Assembly (NCBI GenBank): GCA_020226215.1
Contig: CM035226.1
Span: 58,923,455-58,987,454 of the forward strand
DNA from: Sindora glabra
Taxonomy: Eukaryota > Streptophyta > Magnoliopsida > Fabales > Fabaceae
DNA length: 64,000 nucleotides
Reading direction: 5' to 3'
Below the pieces are notes generated by a model. That model saw only the letters and a program-made list of their open reading frames with translations, ran no database searches and was not told where the DNA came from. The translations under genes and the position numbers were made by a program. Shown here piece by piece: positions 48,301 through 59,802 of this stretch; the stretch's first letter is position 1; each line of letters starts with the position of its first letter.

Positions 48301-48793
48301 ATTTGATACTTATTTCATAGATGATTAGAATCATGATACTTTATATCTTAAGTTTGAACCTTTTAGATACTCTAATAATATTAAGTATGTTTTAAGATTA
48401 CTCTTTGCGATTTCTTTTACTAATTATTATATTGATATTTGCTTTATGTTGCAAATATTTAGCTCCAGAAGGAGAAATTTATAGAAAAGATGTTGCATGT
48501 GAAAGAGGATTAGTTCTAATGCACTAGAAAGAACATATAAAAAGGAAAACATTTTCTTTGCGAGGTCTAGAAACCCAGTTAACTATTTTATTAATCTCAG
48601 TATGGTCTTTTACTTTAAGAAGAGATACTTCTATCTCTTCTCTTTTGCTTTAGTAACTATCTAATTAGGTAGCTTTTATAAGTACAATTGACTGTGGAAG
48701 GACTTTCACGATGTTACTCCTTTTGAGAAGCCAAAGAAGAAATAATTGGTGAAGAATGGGGTAAGTCAAAAAGTAAATAATTAGTTACCTTAT

Positions 48794-50346
48794 TGATGTA
48801 CAAAATATCGATTATATTATGTCCTCCTATTTTATATCTCTTAGCATGTTACATATGCTTAATTTTATGGAATTGGTCTTGTTATGTGATTAGGTGTTAG
48901 TTGTCTAATATTTTTAAATTAGTTTAATTAATGTTAGATTTTTTCACTATTTCAAATTTTTGGCTATATCTTGAGTTTTGGATAGTTAAAAGTGACTAAT
49001 CTTTATATCACTAGAAAGCTTACAAGAAGCTTTAAAATTTTTATGTTTTAGCCAAAGTCTAGTTTAAACATCTAGGAGGTAAAAGGTGGACGTGAAATTG
49101 ATGCTTTGTTTCTATCCATGCTAAACCAATATCAATTTTTAGGTTATATTTAGAGCTTTAAAGGTTCAATTAAAGTAAAATTAGTGCTTATAGTTGCCTA
49201 AAACTTGACCCAAAAATTTTTATGTTTAAGGTTTAGTGAAACTACATCATTTGAATGGTTAAACATGGGTTAAAAGTTAAGTGATCGAAACTATTGCAAT
49301 AAAATATTGTTGGTAAATTAAATTGTAAATTAGACTATGGGCTTTTAAAATTAGCAAGGCTCTGTTCTTTGTGATCTTAAAAGACATATTAGCTTGGCTT
49401 ATTATGTTTTGTAGCATAAGAAATTAAATTTAAGGGTTTGTGCCTCCAAAGGTAAGAACACATGTTTAGATAGCTTTTTCCTCTCCACCAAGTTTCTTCT
49501 TTTCATTTATGGAGGGCTAAATTTCAAATTGATTTAAGGAATTAAGACTTAACTTGATTTGAATTATGAGATCTTGATTCATAATATTAATTATTATTAA
49601 TTAATTTTCATTTTTGTTTAATTCTCTTCTTTGATTTTTTGGATTTGCATGAATTAGATAAAGATTTGGTATATTCTATGTTTATTTATGTGATCTATGA
49701 TTTCTATTTGATTTTATATTGAATTTTAGTTAGTTAATTATCATCTTCATGTGAGAATAGAGGATTGAATTATTAAATTAAAATTTTCTAGTTTAATCCT
49801 TCAATTTAGTTAAATTCTACATTTAAATTAATCTAGATCTAGCTTTATGAATTATGACAATTGCTTAATTTTGCTAATTTGAATTGATTAAATCCTAAGA
49901 TGGTAATCTAGTATAGAATTTATGAATCATTATAAGGGCTTCTAAATGATTCTTGATTGAGAAATCAATTGCAATTATCAAATTTGAATTGATCTATGAT
50001 TAATTTGCTAAGTAGTTCTTAATTTCCTTGGATTGGTAGCATTTCTTTATTATCTTTCTATGATTAATTCTATTTTTAATTTTTAATTTTATTTAGTTTT
50101 GAATTAAAACCTTCAATTTAACTCTTTTTTGTTCCTACATTCTGCATATATATTGTTTGCATAATTACCTCAATTATGAATTCTTAACTTTCATAATTTT
50201 TCTTCTATTTTTATTGCATAAAAAAGTAGATAATTTTGTACAAATAGTTAATAAATTAATATAATAGGATTTATTAAGCAGATCACTAGGGGTTTGACTT
50301 AGTTTATTATTTTTATTGCAAGTTTTTATCAAATTAGTAATTTTTA
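48794..50346 (+). repeat. Left LTR (copy C) of the RT-less gypsy
   Basis: Begins TGATGTACAAAATATCG; shares with copies A and B blocks such as ATATCTCTTAGCATGTTACA, TATATCTTGAGTTTTGGAT and GATCACTAGGGGTTTGACTT. At about 1,553 bp it equals copy A minus its nested MITE. A gag-encoding region follows, making this a 5' LTR. The last bases are inferred by alignment with A and B. Confidence 0.65.
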
Positions 50347-50984
50347 ATTTTGATTAGGCTTTGATGAATAACGATTCCTCCTTTAACATTACTTTACTAG
50401 CTATGATTTGTATAATTGTTTAAGTATTCTACTCAATTTTGCATTTATTAGTATCTTCTTGTATTTTACGATATTTATGATTTTTCTGCATTTTATTACA
50501 TTCTTTATTTATTATATCTTCCCTGCATTTAAAATTATTTTCTCATCATATATTACTTCATTTTATACTTTAGTAGAAGTTTCTTAGCTGCTTTACATAG
50601 GCTGCATACATACTTACGCCCATTTTTAAAACTAGTCCTGAGGTGACTAATTTTGATTAACCTAAAACTTTTTACTGCTAGTAGAAGATAATTTCCTTAT
50701 CAAGGCTAATTGATAACTTCTTAATGATGACCCTCATTTTTTTTGGCCTAAATTCCATCAGTTAAACCTTTTTTGAATTTTTTTAAAAGATTTTTATTGC
50801 ATTTTTTAGTTTTGTATTGTGTGATGGTCCTATAATTTTTAAAAATATTTAGATAGGTTAATTAGATGTAGTTTTGAAGTGAATATTTAATAGTGTATTT
50901 ATATTTTAGTATTTCTGTACCCTTATAGTACTATATAATGTAGTCTAGTGTATGGCTAGGAAAATTGTTGAAGGAATTGTTAGA
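50347..50984 (+). other. Leader between LTR copy C and gag
   Basis: AT-rich untranslated leader. A TTTTTTTTGGCC phrase near 50,738 could be a remnant of this lineage's primer-binding region, but it is too degraded to call. Confidence 0.35.
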
Positions 50985-51640
50985 TTTTGATCTTGAGATA
51001 GATATAACTTTTTATTAGTTTTGTAGAACTAGAAATATTCCTTATTTTGACTTTCTAGATAATTTAGATAACATGGCTAATAATAGGAGACTTAAGGAAT
51101 TGGTTACCCTTAATGTCACTTACTAACTTTTAGGCATATAATATCTTGATCTTGATTTTGATTTTTAAACTTAAATTTAGATTAGTCTACTTAACTTCCT
51201 AAATTTGATGGCCTTACAAGTGAGAATCCTTATAAACAATTGAAAAGAATTCCATGTGATTTGTTCAACCATGAAATCTTATGGCATATCGGATGACTAT
51301 ATTAAGCTATAGGCATTTCCTTTCTCCCTCGTTGATGTAGTTAAAGATTGGATGCATTATCTTCAACGAGGGTTCATCACTAACTGGAATGACATGAAGA
51401 TGTTGTTTTTAGAGAAATTCTTCCCTACCTTAAGAATTGGTACAATTAGAAAGATATATGTGGTATAAGGCAGATGATAGATGAGACATATAAGCATTAA
51501 GAGAGATTTAAGAAGCTATGCTCTAATTGTTTACATCACTAAATTAGTGAGCAACTCTTAATTCAATATTTTTATAAGGAACTTCTACCAAAGGATAGAA
51601 GTATCATTAATATAAAACTCCTATAGTAGCCAAAGAATTA
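50985..51640 (+). pseudogene. gypsy gag remnant (Athila/Tat-like)
   Basis: Translation in patches: FLDNLDNMANNRRLKELVT near 51,055-51,110; after frame changes SDDYIKL near 51,290, then AFPFSLVDVVKDWMHYLQRG and FITNWNDMKMLFLEKFFPT (51,305-51,435). The W-x6-7-G-x2-T-x-W-x9-F-x-KFF spacing is the signature of the retrotransposon Gag core of this lineage. Stops appear both upstream and downstream. Gag would package the RNA. Confidence 0.7.
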
Positions 51641-52739
51641 ATAGCTAACATAGTTGAAAACTCTTAACAATTTGCATTATAATGATAATTACTACTAGAG
51701 GTATATATGAAATGAACTTCTCTCATGCAAATGAACAAAGAATAGAGCACAAATTAGAATGAATTAACCTCTTTAGTATAGTAGATGGTAATAGGAAATT
51801 AGCAAGTTCCAACCCCTCCTCCTACCAAACTATATGGCATATGCTTCTGTCTAATTCACCTTATTGATTCTTACCCCTGCATTCCAAGATGATGAATGTT
51901 AACTTAAAGCATATGTAATAGTAATTTTCCTTAGTAAACCTTAGTATCAATAAGAGTAGTGGTAGCCTAATTCAGTACCTTAGTTAGAGAGATTATCAAA
52001 ACTTTATATGTAGCATAAATTTTGGCCCTTATTTAGTACTCTTTTGCTTACAATAGAATTCCATCCAATCTTGCTCCCAAATTAGATACAACACTAGAGA
52101 ACCTTGTTAAGACTTTAATTGCCAATACTATCTAATTTTAGTAAGAATCTAAAAATAATTTCAAGTAGCTTTTAGTAGGAAACTAAAGATAACATCTAAA
52201 AATTTCAAAAAGAGACTAGAGTAAGCATAAAAAATTTAGAGAATTAGATAGGTTAGATAACTTCTTCAATAAGCAGATTAGATGCAAAATGTACTAGCAG
52301 CAAGTTTTTTTCATAAATTATCATTAATCCAAGGACTGAAGGAAGTTGTTAATATGATTGAGCTTCAAAATGACAAGCAAGTGGAGATCCATCCTTCTTT
52401 TAAACTAGTAGTAAGCCATCAACCATGAAGAAAGCCAAGAAAAGATACAACTAGAAAAAAAAATAAAACATGGAGAAAGTGATGTCAGTTCTATCCCTAA
52501 ACCTTTACCTCCTACTGATTTTTCTTTTCCCTTTCCTTTTTTAAGAAAAGTTGTTAAGCCAAACAAAATTGAGAATGAAAAATAAATTTTGGATACTTTT
52601 AGAAAAATTAAAGTTAACAAACCTATTGTTAGATTTGATAAATCAATTTCTCAGGTATATAATTTTCTAAAAAATATGTGCATTAATAAGAGAAAATTAA
52701 AAGATGTTGACAAAGTAAGTGTGGGGGATAATATATCTG
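51641..52739 (+). other. Gag C-terminal and linker region, degraded
   Basis: Continuation of the gag-protease polyprotein with many stops. A Lys/Glu-rich stretch at about 52,420-52,600 includes Pro/Ser-rich linker sequence (LPPTDFSFPFPF-like). No zinc knuckle recognised. Confidence 0.4.
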
Positions 52740-53175
52740 CCATCATTTAAAGAAAATTACTAAGAAAATGCAAAGATCTAGGCACATACACCATTCCATG
52801 TGTTATAGGGCAAATGAGAATTAAATATGCCATATTAAATTTAGGAGCTTCAAGTAATGTTATGCCCTTTTCTTTTTTCAATGCTTTAAATTTAGGACTT
52901 TTGAAACAAATAAAGGTGGTTGTACAAATAGCAAACAGATCTAACATTTCACCTCTTAGGTGTTTTTGAGGACTGTTTTTAGTGTAAATTGATTGACTTA
53001 TTTTTCTAGTAGAATTTTACATCTTGAACTTGGCAAATGAGATATTTGAGGCTCTTTCCTTTAATTATACTTGGCCAGCCTTTCCTAAAAACAATAAGAA
53101 TTGTAATCATTATTTGAGATGGAACATTAACAATAAAGTTTGATGGTGTAACAATTAAGTTTAATATTTTTTGAA
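52740..53175 (+). pseudogene. gypsy aspartic protease remnant
   Basis: Reads KDLGTYTIPCVIGQMRIKYA, then ILNLGASSNVMPFSFFNALN and QIANRSN (52,775-52,945). The expected catalytic Asp in the Asp-x-Gly-Ala-Ser loop is Asn, a single G-to-A change. Following patches (VEFYILNLANE after a frame change, then FDGVTIKFNIF) match the C-terminal half of the domain. Frame changes and a stop before 53,000 inactivate it. It would have processed the polyprotein. Confidence 0.75.
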
Positions 53176-53276
53176 GCTATATAGCTTTTCTGTTGCTAAT
53201 TTTATTTCTTTTCTTGACATTTTTTAACCTTTATTGTATGATGTTTCTCATTTTAATTTGTTTACATTGTTTTTGA

Positions 53277-53525
53277 ATGTTGTTATTTTTTATTTTGCTA
53301 ATTTTAATTTTATTATTTTTAATGTACTTGCTAAAGTTACTTATGATGACATGCTTGTTAACTTTCTTAAGATTTCTAAAGTTTATGGATTGTATTGATG
53401 CTCATAAGTGCACTTGCTATGATTGTGATAATAGGTGTGACATATGTGTAGAGATTTTTACATTTATAAGCAATGAGAGTATTGTTTCAGAATGTGAGGA
53501 AAATGATGATCATGTAGAAATTTAA
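53277..53525 (+). pseudogene. Cysteine-rich segment downstream of the protease
   Basis: An 82-codon opening whose N-terminal third is hydrophobic (LLFFILLILILLF), followed by HKCTCYDCDNRCDICVEIF with five cysteines spaced C-x-C-x2-C-x3-C-x2-C, then an acidic end (SECEENDDHVEI). A His/Cys-rich box of this type could bind zinc. It sits where the reverse transcriptase would begin; a later patch (about 53,545-53,600) may be the very start of RT. Whether it was part of the polyprotein is not known. The hydrophobic head may be chance AT-rich coding. Confidence 0.4.
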
Positions 53526-55739
53526 TTTGCAAAAGTAACTTTTACAATTGAGTTAGTACCTTTTGTTAATCCAATCAAACTTGAATACTTAAAGGCAAAA
53601 TAATACTTTCTTACTAATAATTCTAGTCATTTTACTAATCCTATTGAATTTACTATATAGAATGATTATGAACTTTCAAGAAAGAGTGATTTGAGAATAA
53701 AACTTGGTAGAAATTATGTTGAATGATCCTAATTTACAAAACATTTCTTTGCTAGATGATATGAGGGTCGGCAATTTCTAGGTAAAAGAAGTAGTCAATC
53801 TTCATGTAGACCCCGATTGAAGAAGTTATAACCATGTCAGATCACAGACATTAAACAAAAGTATTTCTTAGGAGGCAACCTAAGCTTTTAAGATTTATTT
53901 TTTCTTACCATTCTCTATTTTTTTGCCTATTCTTTATCTTTTTTAATACTAATAGACTTTCTATTAAGGACAATGTAAATTTTAAGTGTGGGGAAAAATT
54001 TTAGGATTTTATTTATGTTTTTTTAGTTTTCAGTTTTTCATTTGATGTTGAAAAAAGATGAAAAGGTTAAAAAAAATTAAAAAATGTATTTTTCCTAATT
54101 TATTTTTAGAGCTTTTTAAGTCATTTTAATTGTTTGCTATTAATGAAAATTTTATATTTTTCATGAGTAGGATTTAATTGAAGTTAGATAGAATTTATAA
54201 TATAATTAAATGAATGATTTTATTTCTTAAAATTGAATTGATGCAGTGATGGATTTTGAATTGGTAGGTTGAATTTGGTAACATGACTTTTCTAGTGAGA
54301 TTTTAAGCTTTATATTGATTATTTATACTATTATTTTTTTCTTAGTGTATGATGTTCTTCCATGATTTATTTCTTTTGAACTTGCATTGATTCTTTTTCA
54401 GATTATATTTACACATACATGCATAAAAATGATAAAAGGCATTATTTCTTCATTTGAACTAGAACCAAATAGCTAACTTTAAATTTTTTATCTTTGTTAA
54501 GCCCTCTTGAGCCTAACTTTCTCTTCTTTATTGATTAGCTCATGAATATTTTTTAAATAAAAAATAAGTGTCTTTACCTAACCTTAAGGATTAGTAAAAT
54601 ATTTGAATTTTTATGAGATAAGTTCTTGAATAAGTGTGAAAACATGTGTTTTTATATGTCATGAAAATTTATTAACTTCAAATTTAAAGGTTAGGTTGAA
54701 AAAAAGAGAAAGATAAAATAAAAATTAAAAAAATAAAAAATAAAGAAAAATATATAAGGAAAAAATTAAAAAAATAAGAATATGCTAAAAAAAATTAAGA
54801 AAGAAAGCAAAACAAAAGGAAGAAGCTGATGAGTAGTTTGAATTTAAAGTTAGGTTATTATGTTAAGTTATAATTATTCATAATTTGTCCTATATGTTTA
54901 TGTTTCAAGTGCTTAATTGATTTTTTTGATTTCTACCTTTTCATATTTTCAATTTTCCATCCATTTACCTTAGCTTTATTACAACCTTGAATAAAGTCTT
55001 TTTTTATTTGTATTGCGTATGTGATTTGAGTAGTAGATATTAGATGATAAGTAAGCTTTTAGTAGAGTAATTTTATGAAATGAGCTTGAGTGAAACACTT
55101 ACCTTAAACATTTAAGAGTTGGAGAGTGAATTTTATGAGAATCTATCTATGTTAATCTATTCTTTTTTAGATGAAGTTGCTATGTTAATTAATTTTAAGT
55201 GTTTCAATATTTTATTCATGATTATTATGTCTTCTGATTGCTTTGATTGTTTCTTACTTGTGAATTTGTTATTTTGAAGTCTTTTAAAAGTAAATCTCTT
55301 TTATTTTAAGTTTTGAATAAAGTTATATTTACCTGAAAGTGGTGTAAAGGCTAAGTGTAGGGGAAATGGATGTGCAAGAAGGTAATGTTTATCTTCCCTT
55401 GCTTGCTTGTCGAATTGGCAAATTTTCCAATGGGCAGACAAAAATAAATGGACTAATTGAGCAAATCTTAGCTCAATTAATAAAAATTTGGATAGTTTTT
55501 GGTACAAAGAAGTAAACTTCTCTTTACTAATTGAATTAGGAGTGTTAATTATAGTGGGATGGTTAGAAGTGAGTTAGCTCGAGGTTTTCCAAGCGTGTTC
55601 TCTTTTGTCTGCCTAGGATAAGAATTTGGGCAAGTTTAAGGGGATAGATACTAAAGTTGCAACTAGTTTGCAAGGTCATCTTGATATTACTTTTATGAGT
55701 TTTGGGTTTGTCAAGAAAATTTGAAAGAAACTAAAGATT
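53526..55739. other. 3' noncoding region of the RT-less gypsy and junction
   Basis: Contains AGGAGGCAACCTAAGC at about 53,869, AAGTGTGGGGAAAA near 53,980, long AT-rich spacer with an A-rich run at 54,700-54,830, and at 55,350 a G-rich segment. From 55,370 to 55,740 moderately GC-richer DNA of uncertain origin joins the next element. A minus-strand opening at 55,301-55,507 has no recognisable domain. Confidence 0.45.
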
Positions 55740-56070
55740 GTTGTGGTTTTGCCTAAAAAGAAACTAAGAAGGCTTGCTTAGAAAAAGTTAAGCTGGAAAT
55801 TAATTAGGTTAAAGAAGTTATGTAGTTAAATAATGATTAACTTTCAAAACTTTAATATGAATTAGTTTAAGTTTGAGCTAACTTATTTTCCATTCTGATA
55901 GAGCTGGATAATGTGAATGACATGTCTTATAGCATGTACATCTGTGGCTTTACTAAAGCCAAAGCACAAGTGAAATACTTTAATCTTGATTTTACCATTG
56001 ATTTTTCACAAGTTTATGATGAGAAAGACATTGCAAAGCTTCAACTTATGACTAATCAATCCTAGGCTTT
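55740..56070 (+). pseudogene. Opposite-strand ORF relic of a Tat-like gypsy
   Basis: On the plus strand, opposite to the adjacent minus-strand pol, patches read LEINxVKEVM.. and NNDxLSKLxYELVQ-like (x marks stops), a probable coiled coil, then GFTKAKAQVKYFNLDFTIDF and SQVYDEKDIAKLQL (about 55,945-56,050). This pattern resembles the 'putative gypsy type transposon' proteins encoded antisense between integrase and 3' LTR in some Tat-lineage elements such as Grande and Retand. The location immediately beyond the 3' end of pol supports that. Stops at Gln-like positions make it non-functional. Function in the family is unknown. Confidence 0.5.
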
Positions 56071-56430
56071 TGCTTTTTAATTTTTAAAGGGCTTGTGTGC
56101 CTAATTTTAAGGCTTTCACGCCTTTTATGAGAATTTTTTGAAAAATTTCTAAAAAATGTAAGGATAATGCTTGAATGCTTTAGGTTTTGTAAAAATATTA
56201 CTTTAATGATTCATATTTCTATTTGTATTCAATACTTTGGTTTATGTGATTTCTCATGCTTATTTATTATTTGATATTTTGGTCGAGGGATCTATTTATG
56301 CTTAATTAGTGGCTAAGGATTTGCTTAAGCTTGATTAATGACCTAAAGATCTACTTAGGCTTGATTAATATACTAAGATTTTTAAATACATTAAATATGA
56401 AATATCACTTTATTTATTTATATCTATGCC
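56071..56430. repeat. Spacer with repeated TTGATTAAT(G) phrases
   Basis: Between the plus-strand ORF relic and the end of pol. Near 56,280-56,385 the phrases GGATCTATTTATGCTTAATT, GGATTTGCTTAAGCTTGATT and GATCTACTTAGGCTTGATTA form three degenerate repeats of about 35 bp. Confidence 0.5.
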
Positions 56431-56434
56431 TAAT

Positions 56435-57800
56435 ATTTTTTCAACTGTGTTACATTCCATGTCCATGGAACTATCTTACGTTGGGGTGTTTCTAATTAAT
56501 AGGCTCTATTTTGTAATACTTTCTTAATTTTGAATGGTTTTTCCCATATTGGTGTTAGTTTTCCTTCTTGAGTTAATTACCTTGCTCTTTAAGTCTTTCT
56601 CAAAACAAGATTATTTTCCTTGAAAACTTTTTTTGAACTTTTTTGTTGAAGAGTTATGTTAGTTTAATATTATACTTTGTAGCCCTAACCTAGACACTTT
56701 TTATACTTTCTTTAACATGTCTAGCTCTTCCTTTTATCTTTGTGTGTTTTACTTTAGACTGTAGGATTTCCATCATTTGGAGTTTTATCCCAACTTAACT
56801 AGTAGTATGGCTTGGACTTCATAGGTTAGTCTAAATGGTGTTTCCGAAGTAGTAGTTTGAAAGGTAATCTTATAAAACCATAAAACACTTGGTAGCTCGT
56901 CTACCTAATTACCTTTTATTTCTTTTAACCTTTTCTTTAATGCTTTGACTATAATCCTATTTGCTAGTTTAACTTGCTAGTTTGCCTAAGGATGCTCAAT
57001 TGAGCCAAACTTTTGTTTTATGCCTAGGCTACTAAGATTGTAATAAGTGTTAGTTTTATGAATTTAATCAAACTTTCAAGTATTGAATGACCTATTTTAC
57101 CTTTCATAGGAAATGGTGAATTCTTCGCTAGTAAATTGAGCTTCATTATATATGATTATTACTTTTGGAAAACCAAACCTATAATAGCATATAACAATTA
57201 GTTTGATTATGCAATATGCCTTCTTTTTTTAAAATTTTTAAGTTCATGCATGTTATTTACCTATATACAATTGATTTCCACATAATTTTTTTTTGTATTT
57301 TAGGGCACTAATGGTAGCTAAGGGCTCAACTTTTATTCATTTGGTGAAATAATCTATAACCATAATAAGGAACTTTCTTTGTTTGGATGCTTTTAGAAAT
57401 AGGCCCAAGACTTCTATCCTCTATTAGGAGAATGACCAACGAGTGGTTATTGGATGTTGAGTGGTCGTGGGTTGTTTAAGTGTGTTTTTATTCTTCTAGC
57501 AATTTTTACACCTTTAAACAAGTTGGAGTGCATCACTTCTCATTGCTAGCAAAAAATAACATTAGTGGATTACTTTCAATGCGAGGGTTGAATACTCGAT
57601 GTGTCTTTCATATATTCTTTCATGAAGTTCTCTTAGCATAGAGTTTAACTTAACTGGTCCAAGACATTCCAACAATAGAAAGGAAAAACTTCTCTTGTAC
57701 AACTTTTCATTATGTAGAAAAAAGTCATACTACTTTTCTAATTAATTTTTAACCTACCTTTCCTCCATTAAGTTGTGTGCCTTTCACAAAATATTATGCC
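56435..57800 (-). pseudogene. gypsy integrase remnant
   Basis: From about 57,560 downward the translation gives AMRSDALQLV (zinc-region end), VLGLFLKASKQRKFLIMVID and YFTK (57,400-57,340), then VIIIYNEAQFTSEEF (about 57,180-57,135), RIIVKALKKRLKEIKGN and VDELPSVLWFYKITFQTTT (56,975-56,860), ETPFRLTYEVQAILLVKLG (to 56,790), and the tail NWEGPYRIKK, LETPQRKIVPWTWNVTH at about 56,570-56,440. The first catalytic acid position is Glu and the second is Tyr, both altered. Frame changes and stops are frequent. Integrase family assignment is very clear despite decay. Confidence 0.8.
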
Positions 57801-58261
57801 ATATCAATTATCTATGTATGTTTTTCTCAACGTTTGCAATCTTCATCTTTTCAATGCTTGGGGCATGGATTACTTTTTGTATCATTATCTTGTTATTGCT
57901 ACCTTTGTGCTGGCTAATTTGGTAAATGCATTTTACTCTTTTGGAATACACTTCACTTTATAGTTAAAATGTTGTAATAAATATTTTGCTTTTTTGATAT
58001 ACTACTTTAGCATTGACTCTTTAAGACTTACACTTGCTTATGAATTAGTTGGGAATTGCTTAAGACCTGCATTTGCTTTACTTCGACTTCTTTAGCTAGC
58101 TGTAATCTTAGTTATCAACGGTTCATGCTTTACTTAGGTTATTTGTAGCATAAAAGTTAAACTTTAAGCAATACTTTAGAATTAATTTATCCAATCCTTT
58201 TAGAATTATCCCTACTCCTACTTCGCTTTTTGTTTAAGGATTTATTAACATATAATGTCTA

Positions 58262-58428
58262 TACTCCTTCAGGTGTTTTATCTTTTACTTGGGTTAATTC
58301 TACTATAAAGTCTTCTTAGGATCGCAAATTTATTACTTTCCTTGCCTTAAAGATAATCCCATACTCTGATAATTCCATAGGCCATGAGACTAATCGACTA
58401 CCTAAATCAGGGCTTCTACTATCATTTG
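58262..58428 (-). pseudogene. gypsy RNase H remnant, C-terminal part
   Basis: Minus-strand frame PDLGSRLVSWPMELSEYG then IIFKARKVINLRS, stop, EDFIVELTQ. This block directly continues the RNase H sequence on the other side of the inserted LTR, showing the insertion disrupted one contiguous domain. Confidence 0.8.
58424..58428. other. Target-site duplication, left copy (ATTTG)
   Basis: Five bases abutting the left end of the nested solo LTR. Its partner is ACTTG at 59,803-59,807, one transition apart. Confidence 0.65.
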
Positions 58429-59802
58429 TATTGGGATTGGGAGCTAAACAATTGCAACAAAATTTAATCGATCCTATCCAAGGATCCATGTGAAATAATT
58501 AGATCAGGATAAGGATTTAATCATTACCTTTTATAGATGATTCAAGGTTTAATCATTGATCACCTTTTTGATTTACTTTCAGTCGAAACTTTGAGGTATC
58601 CACATAAACTTGCAAATCATCAATGAAAGTTCTACGACTACTTATTAGAATTCTCCTCTTTTACCTCGTAGTGCTAGCTATGCCCCTTCTAGAGTTATAG
58701 TCAAGGAGAGTTGCTAGGGTTTTCTGTATTTTTATTAGGATGCATGAATAATCATATTTTAACATCTAATATGCCTATTTAAATAGGTGTATAGAAAATT
58801 CTAACCAATTAGACTCAATTTCATATATAATTATAGGCTTATAATTGAGTCTTATAATTATAACATAAAATTCCTATATAATAGGCCTAAAGAATTTAGT
58901 TCATCAATTCCAAAGCCACTAGATTCTAAGTGTGTGACCCTATGGCTCTTATTGCATTGGTAATGATCATAAATCATATTAATGATCATAAATAATGAGC
59001 GGTGTCTAATGACACATCATTGTTATCCAAGTAATCAGAAAGTTAGTGATTTGACTGAACTTATACATGAAATTATCATTTATGACCTTTTATCCTAGAC
59101 ATTTAGATTGAGCACGAGACATGGACCGTGTCATTCCCGTATAGCCCAATTCAAAAGTTTCTTAATTCCTAAGTAAGTTAACTAAAGCAAATATAATTGA
59201 CACCCTATGTTAATTCATCTGAGTATGACCATGCATTTTTCTTAGCCTTACTTGATGAAAATGCCTATAGATGTCACCTTTATTATATAGGAGGGACAAA
59301 TTCTATCTTGATCACATAAATCCCTCTACATGATATGTGACATATCCAATAACTATCCTTACATTCACTCAATCATGAGTGACATAGAGTAGTATCAAAA
59401 TATGGAACTCACATGTAGAGAACCTTGACAATCTCAGATTAAAGGACTATATATTAATGACTGATCACTAAGAATCACTCATGACACTCATATAACGAAT
59501 CCATGTAATATTCTTAGGGTGGTTCGGTCCAAAACACAACTTCTCTAAACTTGTACTTATATATAGGACTTAATATCTTATATAAGTCACCACACATGCT
59601 AGTCTTAACATATCAATACAACTCAATCCTACAATGATATATGACTAGGGACCTTTAAAAATATAATTATTCTAGGGATTATTATCATAATTAAATATAT
59701 TACACAGAAAATATATGTATAAAATTGCAATTGCCTTTAAAATAAAATGATTCAAATTTACAATCATCCTATAAAATTGGTTTTAGGGTATATACACCAA
59801 TA
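58429..59802 (-). mobile_element. Solo LTR nested in the gypsy RNase H domain
   Basis: Termini are TATTGG at 58,429 and CCAATA at 59,802, a perfect 6-bp inverted pair (read on the minus strand, TATTGGTGTATATACC to CCCAATCCCAATA). Flanking 5-mers ATTTG/ACTTG match at four of five. The gypsy RNase H translation stops on one side and resumes on the other. Blocks such as ACTAGCATGTGTGGTGAC (minus strand) link it to the solo LTR at 14,841. No internal genes are present, so recombination between two LTRs removed the body. Confidence 0.8.

Larger units (their letters stand above)
44050..48793. other. Long AT-rich region with minisatellites, no recognisable gene
   Basis: Almost 5 kb without a supported gene. 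It contains the 74-bp minisatellite at 44,596, a 44-bp duplication at 45,313, and a T-rich section at 47,310-47,880 similar in texture to retrotransposon noncoding DNA. Patches between 48,080 and 48,770 translate without motifs I can identify (for example WKNQAFLDKLRDILF at about 48,100) and may be an unidentified retroelement ORF. Confidence 0.45.
48794..55370 (+). mobile_element. Athila/Tat-like gypsy lacking RT to integrase (non-autonomous or deleted)
   Basis: Plus-strand element with LTR copy C at its left (48,794 to about 50,346), a decayed gag (50,985 to about 51,640), a protease (52,740-53,175), a short cysteine-rich ORF (53,277-53,525), and then, with no RT, RNase H or integrase core, the phrase TCTTAGGAGGCAACCTAAGC near 53,864 that in this lineage lies after pol. 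A noncoding stretch follows, and near 55,350 a G-rich AAGTGTAGGGGAAATGGATG resembles the polypurine tract and 3' LTR start. No 3' LTR is recognisable beyond it. The missing pol is either an internal deletion or a non-autonomous subfamily. Confidence 0.6.
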
